DNA of 64,000 nucleotides from NCBI GenBank assembly GCA_947625935.1, contig CANQQE010000011.1:1-64000 (forward strand), given 5' to 3'. Of this stretch, positions 57,373-64,000 are shown piece by piece. The notes below the pieces were generated by a model, which was not told where the DNA came from, made no database searches, and saw only the letters and a list, made by a program, of their open reading frames with translations. Made by a program: the position numbers and the translations under genes. How positions within the stretch are numbered: position 1 is the first letter of the stretch; every line of letters starts with the position of its first letter. This stretch comes from an uncultured Muribaculaceae bacterium (GTDB lineage: Bacteria; Bacteroidota; Bacteroidia; Bacteroidales; Muribaculaceae).

Positions 57373-59448
57373 ATGAGAATGATTAAACAACTTGTCGCGA
57401 TCGCATTGTTGGCGACTTTTACGCCGGTCATGGCGATTACATGGAAATATGACAACCTCAATGTCGACAAGGGCACTTGCCGTCTTGCGGGGTGGAGCGG
57501 AAACGAGCCGACGAGCGGGAAGCTGAAACTCCATTCTACATATTCGCAGGATGGGATGACCTATCGGGTGACCGAAATCGCCCCGGGTGCGCTCAACGGC
57601 TTTAAAACCGTGACCCAGATTGAGATTCCTGCCTCGATTGTGCAGATAGCCAACAGCGAGACAGACATGATGGTGAGGGGTGTCAAAAATTTTTATGGTT
57701 GTCCGGCGTTGGAAAAATTCGTTGTCGCAGCCGACAATGAGAAATACGCCTCTACAGGGGCCGGACTCCTTGTGTCAAAGAACGGTATGATACTCTACAA
57801 AGTGCCTCAGGCTTTGAGCGTCACCAACGGTAAGCTGACGATGTCGTCGTCAGTGGAGGCCGTTGCCCCCATGGCGTTCGCCGGTAATACCACTATAAAG
57901 ACCCTCGTGTTGTCAAAAAAACTGATCGACATGGATGAGGACGCCGGATTTTATGAGATGACATCGCTCGCTGAAATCAGCATCGCGTCGAGCAACACGT
58001 CGTTCAAGACCACCGATGGGGTGCTTTACCGTGGTAGCGGCAAAACCTTGTTCGCCTATCCCCGGGCAAAAACGGCGACATCGTTCACCGTTCCCGACGG
58101 CGTTACTAAAATCAGCGACCGTGCGTTTGCCAATAACCGCAATCTCACAACCGTGACACTTCCGCCTTCGCTTACCAAACTCGGTGTAAGCTCTTTCTCG
58201 AAAGCGCGCAAGTTGTCGGAAATCAAAATCCCTGCCGCCGTCACATCCATTGGCGATTCAGCATTCCAGCGTTGTCCGCGTTTGACCAAAATAACGCTTG
58301 GGTCATCCGCTAAACTCCCGCATTATTTCGCCTACGACTGCAAATCGCTCGTTCAGGTCATAGGGGCGTCTGAAGCACCTGTCGAGATATCCTGGCGTGC
58401 GTTTACTCACTGCACATCGTTGGTAGCTTTCCCGTTCAGCGCGGCGACTGATATGTTAGGCGACAGCATATTCGCCGATTGCGGTTTTTCGAGCGTGGTA
58501 TTCAATGACGACCCGGCGACCGAAAAGAGCCGGACGGGATTCAGCACTTTCGCCAATTGCAAAAATCTCAAAAAGATAGATATGTCAGCCATCAGGTGCG
58601 ACAACCCGGCCTACAGCTACTCCATCGGGCCGGGTATGGCAAACGGTTGCACCTCTTTGGCCATCGTCCTGTTGCCGTTGCGCACCTCATTCTCTTCGAC
58701 AACGGGCTACAAACCGACCTTTGGCGAAAATTCAGCCGTGACCAAGATAGTCACAGGCTCGTTCATCACCGTCGGCTCGGGCATCATAGGCTATCTCGGC
58801 GGTGTCCACACCCCCTCGGTGTTTACCGCCGTGAAAGGTTGCGTGAGCGCTCCATCTATCGCGTATACCCCGTATGCCATGCTGTTCAAGACCATGGGCG
58901 GTGCCAGAGTGCAGCCGTTGATTTACACCGACCTCTACGCGCCCTATTACGACAAAGATTACAACCATGGCAAATATGTCTACCCCGGAGCCACCTATTA
59001 CATTCCCGGAGCCACGAAAGCCAACTACAAAGAAGCTGTCGAGGGCGGCTGCACGGTGAAAGAGATGTTTGATTTCGCTGTTTACGGTGGTGATGGATTG
59101 TTAACGGTAAGTTGCAGCTCGACCATGCCAAGCGTGGAAATTACGGGCGTTTCTGTCAACCGTGGTGACGTCGTGCCTGTCGGGGCAGACGGAAAGGCCG
59201 TCATCGGTGTCAATGTCAGCTCCGTGGAAACGATTGAGGTGTCGTTCACTGTCACCGATGTCGAGATGATGACCGTCTATCCCGCCGACATCATCCAGTC
59301 AAGTGGCGTCGAGGATCTCGAGGTCAGCGACGAAGAAGCCGCTACACGCTATTACAACCTCCAAGGGATAGAAACCCTGAACCCTGTTCCCGGAAACATC
59401 TACATAACCGTCCGCGGTTCCCGCGTTTCCAAAGAACTCTACCGCTAA
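57373..59448 (+). CDS. BspA-like leucine-rich-repeat secreted protein
   Basis: Signal peptide MIKQLVAIALLATFTPVMA (start 57373 or 57379). The body has several degenerate LRR_5 units (for example VTSIGDSAFQRCPRLTKITL, and GAIDNTT-like TSLAEISIASSNTSF) spread over residues ~60-430, less regular than in the 16107 protein. A C-terminal beta-rich region with PAATYYIPGATKAN-type segments precedes the end YYNLQGIETLNP ... GNIYITVRG, which matches the other LRR protein's end and likely serves export or anchoring. Size 691. Function is presumably adhesion or ligand binding. Confidence 0.87.
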   Translation: MRMIKQLVAIALLATFTPVMAITWKYDNLNVDKGTCRLAGWSGNEPTSGKLKLHSTYSQDGMTYRVTEIAPGALNGFKTVTQIEIPASIVQIANSETDMMVRGVKNFYGCPALEKFVVAADNEKYASTGAGLLVSKNGMILYKVPQALSVTNGKLTMSSSVEAVAPMAFAGNTTIKTLVLSKKLIDMDEDAGFYEMTSLAEISIASSNTSFKTTDGVLYRGSGKTLFAYPRAKTATSFTVPDGVTKISDRAFANNRNLTTVTLPPSLTKLGVSSFSKARKLSEIKIPAAVTSIGDSAFQRCPRLTKITLGSSAKLPHYFAYDCKSLVQVIGASEAPVEISWRAFTHCTSLVAFPFSAATDMLGDSIFADCGFSSVVFNDDPATEKSRTGFSTFANCKNLKKIDMSAIRCDNPAYSYSIGPGMANGCTSLAIVLLPLRTSFSSTTGYKPTFGENSAVTKIVTGSFITVGSGIIGYLGGVHTPSVFTAVKGCVSAPSIAYTPYAMLFKTMGGARVQPLIYTDLYAPYYDKDYNHGKYVYPGATYYIPGATKANYKEAVEGGCTVKEMFDFAVYGGDGLLTVSCSSTMPSVEITGVSVNRGDVVPVGADGKAVIGVNVSSVETIEVSFTVTDVEMMTVYPADIIQSSGVEDLEVSDEEAATRYYNLQGIETLNPVPGNIYITVRGSRVSKELYR

Positions 59449-59471
59449 CCCTAAACGCAGCTATCAGTATC

Positions 59472-59511
59472 AACGGTTATGGGGCGGCCCGCGGGCCGTC
59501 CCATAACCGTT
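59472..59511. repeat. 40-bp near-perfect palindrome between convergent genes
   Basis: The left arm (59472-59491, AACGGTTATGGGGCGGCCCG) and right arm (59492-59511) pair at every position except one G-T (84/99), so as RNA all 20 pairs form. It lies between the second LRR gene and rnhB and may terminate both transcripts, though no U run flanks it. Confidence 0.85.
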
Positions 59512-59538
59512 CTATATTGTTGCGGATAAGGATGGTAG

Positions 59539-59558
59539 GGCTTGTCCATAGGCAAGCC
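59539..59558. repeat. Intergenic palindrome, family member E
   Basis: GGCTTGTCCATAGGCAAGCC, preceded by GTAG (giving GTAGGGCTTG) and followed by GCCG exactly like B1, with two mismatched pairs. This is the farthest copy from the others, about 47 kb away. Confidence 0.65.
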
Positions 59559-59607
59559 GCCGATAGACGGCAGGAGCATGACGGACGGTGTTGCGGCACC
59601 ACTCGGC

Positions 59608-60204
59608 TCAGAATGGTAGGACGGGGTCGGGAAGCAGCCGGAAACTGAGACGGTGTAACGGCGATGGCCCGTATTTGGCGATAGCCGCCCTGTGGTCACG
59701 CGTGGGGTAGCCTTTGTTGACATCCCAGCGGTATTGCGGATATTGGGCCGAAAGCTCTCTCATGGCCTCGTCGCGGTGGGTCTTGGCGAGGATGGAAGCG
59801 GCGGCGATATTTCCATATCGTCCGTCACCCTTGACAAACGTTTTCCATGGCAGATTGCCGTAGGGCTTGAAACGGTTTCCGTCGACTATCACCGCTCCGG
59901 GTCGCACGGCGAGTGCGTCGAGAGCGCGGTGCATGGCGAGGATTGAGGCGTTGAGTATGTTGATGCGGTCAATCTCCTCGGCCGTGACTATGCCCACTGC
60001 CCAAGCTATGGCTTCCGATTCGATAATGGGGCGCAGCTTGTCTCGGCGTGTTTCAGTGAGCTGCTTTGAGTCGTTGAGCAATGGATGGTGGAAGTCATCG
60101 GGAAGTATGACCGCGGCGGCGTAGACCGGCCCTGCCAGACAGCCGCGACCGGCTTCGTCGGTTCCGGCCTCGTTCCGGCCGGCTATATAGCAGTTTGGTA
60201 GCAT
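59608..60204 (-). CDS. rnhB: Ribonuclease HII
   Basis: It removes ribonucleotides from DNA and RNA primers. [21 protein letters not shown] carries the first catalytic Asp and Glu; the third Asp is in VIVDGNRF and the fourth near HRDEAM. 198 residues. It starts 22 bases after the receiver gene ends, so both share a transcript. Confidence 0.95.
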   Translation of the reverse strand: MLPNCYIAGRNEAGTDEAGRGCLAGPVYAAAVILPDDFHHPLLNDSKQLTETRRDKLRPIIESEAIAWAVGIVTAEEIDRINILNASILAMHRALDALAVRPGAVIVDGNRFKPYGNLPWKTFVKGDGRYGNIAAASILAKTHRDEAMRELSAQYPQYRWDVNKGYPTRDHRAAIAKYGPSPLHRLSFRLLPDPVLPF

Positions 60205-60226
60205 AGGGTTTGGTTTGTGTCGCCGG

Positions 60227-60607
60227 TTATTGACGAGAGCGGCGCAGCATGGCTCTCACTCTCGCTATCATTGTGCGCGGCGATATGGGTTTCACTATAT
60301 AATCGTCGGCTCCGGCGTTGAAACCCGCTATAATCGAGTCTGAATCACCTTTCGATGAACATATGATCAACGGGATATGGGCGGTGGCGTCAGTGCCTTT
60401 TATAAGGCTTGTGAACCTTAGACCGTCCATCCTTTTCAGCGCGGTGTCAAGGATAATCAGGCTGAATGAAGGCAATTCCATTTGCAATGCTGTCTCAGCG
60501 GCGGGAGCTTCTTCGACCACATAACCATCTTTCCGCAGATGAAAAGTAATCAACTGCCGACCACGCTCGTCGCTGTCGACGACCAGTATTTTTTGAATCG
60601 GGGGCAT
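60227..60607 (-). CDS. Stand-alone receiver-domain response regulator
   Basis: A 126-residue CheY-like protein with no output domain. The phospho-acceptor is Asp54 in LIILDTAL, the acidic pocket is the DSDE near residue 11, and IVKP holds the conserved Lys; CSSKG holds the Thr/Ser switch. The partner kinase is not in the window. It probably acts by protein contact. First of a two-gene unit with rnhB. Confidence 0.9.
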   Translation of the reverse strand: MPPIQKILVVDSDERGRQLITFHLRKDGYVVEEAPAAETALQMELPSFSLIILDTALKRMDGLRFTSLIKGTDATAHIPLIICSSKGDSDSIIAGFNAGADDYIVKPISPRTMIARVRAMLRRSRQ

Positions 60608-60648
60608 TATCGGGGGTAGATGGGTCTGTCTTAGTGATGAATCTATTA

Positions 60649-60656
60649 CAAAGATA
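60649..60656 (-). promoter_or_regulatory. -7 box of the receiver-rnhB unit
   Basis: The minus strand reads TATCTTTG, 41 bases before the start. No canonical -33 at 19-21 bases. Confidence 0.5.
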
Positions 60657-60790
60657 GCCCCCTTCTCCCGACGTGGTGTGATTGTAACAACCTTTTCTAA
60701 TTCTTGTAACTGAATCTTAACCTAACGGCGAATCGTCTATGGAATTTATCGAATTATCTATAAAAATAGGCTATAAATAGGATATATCTT

Positions 60791-62611
60791 TCAGACTTTC
60801 AGTTTGCGGAACTGGTCCTTGACAGTGTCGACGACATTGATGATATAGTCGCCGGTCTTTTCAAGATCCGAAATAATATCCATGTAGTATATGCCCGCCT
60901 GATACTCATAGTGTTTCTCGTTGATATTCTCCACGTTGCCGTTGCGCAGTTGGTTACGCAGGTTGTTGATTTCACGCTCCTTGTTGTAAGAGATGATGAT
61001 GTCGGCTTCGTAGATGTTCTCTATGTTTGATATCAGTTTGAGCATATTGGCCATTGCTGACGACACATAACTGAACATGAGGTCGATATTGGCGTATATC
61101 TCGTCGTTGAACGGCGTTTTGCTGCTCTGCTTGCGCAGAAGTATCTTGGCTACGCCATAGCAGCCGTCGGCTATGCTCTCTATCTCTGAGACTATACGGA
61201 GCAGGCCGGCGATGTGGAGCTTACCCTCGTTTGACAGGCGTCCCTCGGCGCATCGGTTCAGGTAATGGGCTATTTCGATTTCCATGCGGTCCGATATCTC
61301 CTCATATTTCTCGAGGCGCGAGAACAGTTTGTTGAACTCCTCGCTACCCTCCTTGGCGTGGACAAGCTCTTTGGCCATCTTTATCATACGGTCGACGCGC
61401 TGGGCATAGACCACTATTTCCTTCTCGGCCTGGGCTATGTTAAGCTCCGATGCGCTGAGCATACCGCCCGATATGTATTTGAGCTGGAACTCCTCGTCCT
61501 CTTTGTTCTTGGCGGGTACGAGCCATTCGACGATTTTGACGTAAAGCCCCGTAAGCCATATCATTATCGACAGATTGATGAGGTTGAAAACCGTGTGGAA
61601 TATCGACAGACCGAACGACACGCTGATCTGCATTTTCAATATCGTTTTCGACACGTCGTGACCTGCCGGCAGGCTGCCGTCAAACAGATGGTCGTAGAGT
61701 GCCGGTTGAGTCGCCTCGATGTGGTTGACGTAAGAGGTCAGCGCGGTGGGGTCGCCTTGGCCTATAGCTTCGGTGATCCACACGTTGAGGTCTACAAACG
61801 GATAGAAGACTATTAGCGTCCACACAAGTCCCAGCACGTTAAACAGCAGGTGACCCATGGCGGTGCGCTTGGCTGCCACGTTGCCGCTCATCGAGGCGAG
61901 CAGCGGCGTGACGGTGGTGCCGACGTTGCTGCCGAGTATGATGGCGCAGGCAAGGTCAAACGTTATCCACCCCTTGCTGCACATTATGAGCGTGATGGCA
62001 AACGTCGCCGCCGACGACTGGATTACCATCGTGACCACTAAGCCGACGGCGAGGAATATGAGCACCGACCCGAAGCCCAGTGAGCTGTAGTGTTGCAGAA
62101 ACGAGAACATCTCCGGGTTGCTCTGGAGGTCGGGGACATAACGGCTGATCATGTCGAGACCCATGAACAGGAACGCGAAACCGATCAGGAACTCCCCGAT
62201 TGACTTGTTACGGCTCTTTTTGGCGAACAGTAGCGGCACCGCCAGACCGATCAGCGGGATAGCGAAAGCCGAAATCTCCACCTTGAAGCCAAACAAGGCT
62301 ATTACCCAAGCGGTGAACGTCGTACCAACATTGGCTCCCATAATTACAGCCATGGATTGGGCGAGCGTCATCAACCCGGCGTTGACGAAGCTGACTACCA
62401 TTACTGTCGAAGCCGACGAACTTTGTATCAGTGCGGTAATAAAAAATCCTGTCAACATTCCCGTAAAGCGGTTACGGGTCATTGCCGACAGGATATTGCG
62501 CAGACGGTCGCCCGCCGCTTTCTGTAGACCTTCACTCATGACCTTCATCCCATACAGGAAAAGGCCGACGGCTCCCAAGAGCCCTAAAAAATCGAGAAAA
62601 CTGTAATTCAT
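60791..62611 (-). CDS. Na/Pi cotransporter family protein with PhoU-like tail
   Basis: The SLC34-like Na/phosphate symporter shows two inverted copies of the QSSSA motif: ALIQSSSASTVMVVSFVNAG near residue 65 and MVIQSSAATFAITLIM. A PhoU-like helical domain covers residues ~390-600. About ten membrane segments. ATG 62611 (MNYSFLDFLGLLG) is preferred; a further ATG at 62638 is in frame. A TAAATTTG box lies at 62680-62673. Confidence 0.92.
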   Translation of the reverse strand: MNYSFLDFLGLLGAVGLFLYGMKVMSEGLQKAAGDRLRNILSAMTRNRFTGMLTGFFITALIQSSSASTVMVVSFVNAGLMTLAQSMAVIMGANVGTTFTAWVIALFGFKVEISAFAIPLIGLAVPLLFAKKSRNKSIGEFLIGFAFLFMGLDMISRYVPDLQSNPEMFSFLQHYSSLGFGSVLIFLAVGLVVTMVIQSSAATFAITLIMCSKGWITFDLACAIILGSNVGTTVTPLLASMSGNVAAKRTAMGHLLFNVLGLVWTLIVFYPFVDLNVWITEAIGQGDPTALTSYVNHIEATQPALYDHLFDGSLPAGHDVSKTILKMQISVSFGLSIFHTVFNLINLSIMIWLTGLYVKIVEWLVPAKNKEDEEFQLKYISGGMLSASELNIAQAEKEIVVYAQRVDRMIKMAKELVHAKEGSEEFNKLFSRLEKYEEISDRMEIEIAHYLNRCAEGRLSNEGKLHIAGLLRIVSEIESIADGCYGVAKILLRKQSSKTPFNDEIYANIDLMFSYVSSAMANMLKLISNIENIYEADIIISYNKEREINNLRNQLRNGNVENINEKHYEYQAGIYYMDIISDLEKTGDYIINVVDTVKDQFRKLKV

Positions 62612-62672
62612 TGACTGAATGTGTGGTGGTGCATTCACGCCGTCGGTGGTGACCGATAGCGATTTCAGCGGG

Positions 62673-62680
62673 CAAATTTA
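62673..62680 (-). promoter_or_regulatory. -7 box before the Na/Pi transporter gene
   Basis: The minus strand reads TAAATTTG, 62 bases before ATG 62611. No clear -33. Confidence 0.45.
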
Positions 62681-62711
62681 ATAAAAAGTTAATTAAAAAC
62701 TAATAATAGCC

Positions 62712-62798
62712 ATGAGTTTTATGGAAAAACAATCCCGTTGCAGCCTGGCAATCAACCAGTGCAACCGTTGTTGCACTATGGCACGCCTCTACAAATAA
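62712..62798 (+). CDS. Possible 28-codon Cys-rich peptide
   Basis: ATG 62712 opens a frame reading MSFMEKQSRCSLAINQCNRC, then CTMARLYK and TAA at 62796-62798, with four Cys in 28 residues. It lies between divergent features with no clear promoter on the plus strand, so it may be chance. The nearby plus-strand sequence also contains a TGCAAC/GTTGCA hairpin at about 62759-62774. Confidence 0.2.
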   Translation: MSFMEKQSRCSLAINQCNRCCTMARLYK

Positions 62799-62801
62799 AC
62801 A

Positions 62802-62829
62802 GCGGGATGCCCCCTAAAAGACACCCCGC
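62802..62829 (-). terminator. Hairpin terminator for the lipoprotein unit
   Basis: GCGGGATG (62802) pairs with the CCCCGC end (62829) around an AT-rich middle; on the minus strand it lies just beyond the stop of the lipoprotein gene and is followed by a TGTTTATTTG tract. Confidence 0.5.
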
Positions 62830-62853
62830 AATGATTTTGAAATAATAAGGTTT

Positions 62854-63360
62854 TTAGTCCTGATCGGTTATTTTGTTAAAGCTCGTCCAGTTCTTTTCCT
62901 CAAATGACTCACCTTCAAAATCCCAAAAATCATGCTGCTCTGTTTGAAGATTTGATCCGGTGAGTTTCACCACTTTTACTTCATCACTTTGTCCATTGAT
63001 GAAGTTAGCGTACCCATAGGTTAGTTCAAGAACAAAAGAACCGCTTTCGGCTTCCCATACGCCTCGTCCGTCTGTGTGCCACGAACCGCTCCAGAGGCTT
63101 TTCCAAGCCCAACTGCCATCGGCATAGATTTCTAATATTTGTTCAGTTGACCCATACTCTTCCTCCCAGGACCAATCCCAACTGTCATCGTTTTTACCGT
63201 CTATTTTAGTCCAGCCTTTGATGTGTGTGGGTTCCCAGATACCGATAAGGTCTTCTTCGTTTCCGATAGGATTGCCGTCATCGTCGTCTGAGCATGAGGG
63301 TAACGCGATGCAGGCGAGCGCGGCGATGGCCGCGAGCATCAATGATTTGAAATTTTTCAT
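62854..63360 (-). CDS. Lipocalin-like lipoprotein of unknown function
   Basis: Signal peptide and lipobox MLAAIAALACIALPSCSDDDD (Cys near residue 23), then an Asp-rich spacer and a beta-rich domain starting LIGIWEPTHIKGW, the usual opening of Bacteroidota lipocalin-like domains. Trp-rich (WDWSWEEEYG, WAWKSLWSGSW). No known role. 48 bases separate it from the next upstream gene, so they are likely one unit. Confidence 0.8.
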   Translation of the reverse strand: MKNFKSLMLAAIAALACIALPSCSDDDDGNPIGNEEDLIGIWEPTHIKGWTKIDGKNDDSWDWSWEEEYGSTEQILEIYADGSWAWKSLWSGSWHTDGRGVWEAESGSFVLELTYGYANFINGQSDEVKVVKLTGSNLQTEQHDFWDFEGESFEEKNWTSFNKITDQD

Positions 63361-63408
63361 AATTTGTTGCGAATGTTTAAAAGAGTGAATTAATGAGTTT
63401 TTATGAGT

Positions 63409-64000
63409 TTACCATGTCTTCAGCGTATAGTAGCCTCTTGTCCGGCAGTCGGCACCGAGGTTGAACGGCTCCGCATCAACCTCCCATATTATGGTCATGG
63501 CACCCCAGTCGGAGCTTGACGGGTTGCATTTTTCTATGGTGCCCATCAACGTGTTGCCTTCCATTATCTTGTCGCCGTTCAGCTTGTAGGTCTTGCTGCT
63601 TATCACCGACAACGATGGGTTACTGAGCCAGTTAAAAGTGAAATTGCCGGAGCGTTCGTTATAGGCTATGCTGATAAACTTATAGGAATACGCATTGAAA
63701 TTTTCGGTAACGGTACCGCTTGGACTCAGAAAGTCTATCCTGGCCTGCATCCATGTCCCCGGAATTTTGGTGGCATATTGCGAGGGGGTGTTGCCACCGC
63801 CATTATTGCTGCCGACCTTGTGGTATACCTCCCATTCGGTGTCTTCCTCATCTTTCTCTACATATTCGTCATCTTCGGTGTATGCAAAATATTTAATATC
63901 AAGAGTGTTGCCACCGTCGCTGAAACGATATTTAAAGTGTTCTATGTCAGTCCACTCACCCATATCATAATCTATGTCAAGTCTGCCGCTCTTTACGCGC
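63409..64000 (-). CDS. Lipocalin-like or beta-rich secreted protein, 5' end beyond the window
   Basis: The frame stays open to the right edge (RVKSGRLDIDYDMGEW just inside it), so the true start lies outside. The visible part has KIPGTWMQARIDFLSPSG, which resembles the opening of the neighbouring lipoprotein's domain (I-x-G-x-W), plus a second repeat-like segment earlier (TDIEHFKYRFSDGGNTLDIK). It may contain two such domains. Function unknown. Confidence 0.65.
   Translation of the reverse strand, partial: RVKSGRLDIDYDMGEWTDIEHFKYRFSDGGNTLDIKYFAYTEDDEYVEKDEEDTEWEVYHKVGSNNGGGNTPSQYATKIPGTWMQARIDFLSPSGTVTENFNAYSYKFISIAYNERSGNFTFNWLSNPSLSVISSKTYKLNGDKIMEGNTLMGTIEKCNPSSSDWGAMTIIWEVDAEPFNLGADCRTRGYYTLKTW

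Noticed and set aside
1-64000. tRNA or rRNA genes
   Set aside because: No T-loop GGTTCGAATCC-type sequences or cloverleaf arrangement noticed in the intergenic gaps; a tRNAscan run would settle it.

Overview
This window looks like chromosomal DNA from a Bacteroidales bacterium, most likely Muribaculaceae (family-level placement is inference). The support is: Bacteroidota-type promoters (TTTG or TTG, 19-21 bases, then TAnnTTTG) before many genes; lineage families such as DUF4271, DUF4294 and DUF4369; BspA-type leucine-rich-repeat surface proteins; a modular secreted alpha-amylase with SusE/F-like modules; and the order mnmG-apt-uvrC-dtd-mazG-deoC, which I know from Bacteroides relatives. I see no rRNA, tRNA, CRISPR array, complete insertion sequence, prophage or conjugative module.

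Layout. 0-5 kb: the leader of a leftward gene cut off by the window edge, then serine acetyltransferase, an RNA methyltransferase with a repeated Arg-rich tail, and an alkaline-phosphatase-fold membrane enzyme whose natural N-terminus seems to be interrupted by an in-frame TAG. 5-8.6 kb: a 1166-residue secreted GH13 amylase. 8.7-15.8 kb: leftward housekeeping genes (S66 carboxypeptidase, radical SAM protein, frr, pyrH, pdxB, a polytopic membrane protein, purD), with palindromic intergenic repeats and a probable ~63-nt RNA between them. 16-19 kb: a BspA-like LRR protein and a leftward AlbA_2/ATPase-fold/winged-helix regulator. 19.2-25.8 kb: a GH13 lipoprotein and a tightly coupled run (LOG protein, DUF4271, hemD, rnpA, yidD, TatD-like), then a flippase-like membrane protein and a small membrane protein. 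26-28 kb: nadB and DUF4294, leftward. 28.4-38.3 kb: argS followed 16 bases later by a surface-glycan locus (two tandem GT4, two GT2, pyruvyl transferase-like, membrane-anchored GH105-like protein, Wzx-like flippase).

38.3-46 kb: a Bax inhibitor-1 family protein, a MATE transporter, a leftward GT2/Kdo-kinase-like/nucleoside-kinase operon, an AlkD-like protein and a fused SpmA/SpmB-type protein. 46-53.6 kb: ybeY, mnmG, a parS-like site, apt, uvrC, dtd, MazG-like, deoC, a GYF_2/CD225 membrane protein and DUF2752. 53.6-64 kb: outer-membrane phospholipase A, a DUF4369 lipoprotein, a ComM-type ATPase, a second LRR protein, rnhB, a stand-alone receiver, a Na/Pi cotransporter, and two small secreted proteins, the last cut by the window end.

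Most of the window is ordinary core genome. The unusual signals are: a perfect 21-bp hairpin inside a glycosyltransferase gene; a family of CCATGG-centred intergenic palindromes flanked by GTAGGG/CCCTAC; a self-contained promoter-to-terminator short RNA; an 18-base leader motif shared by two surface-protein-type leaders; the in-frame TAG; and the parS site. Functions come from motif recognition by eye; no database search was run.
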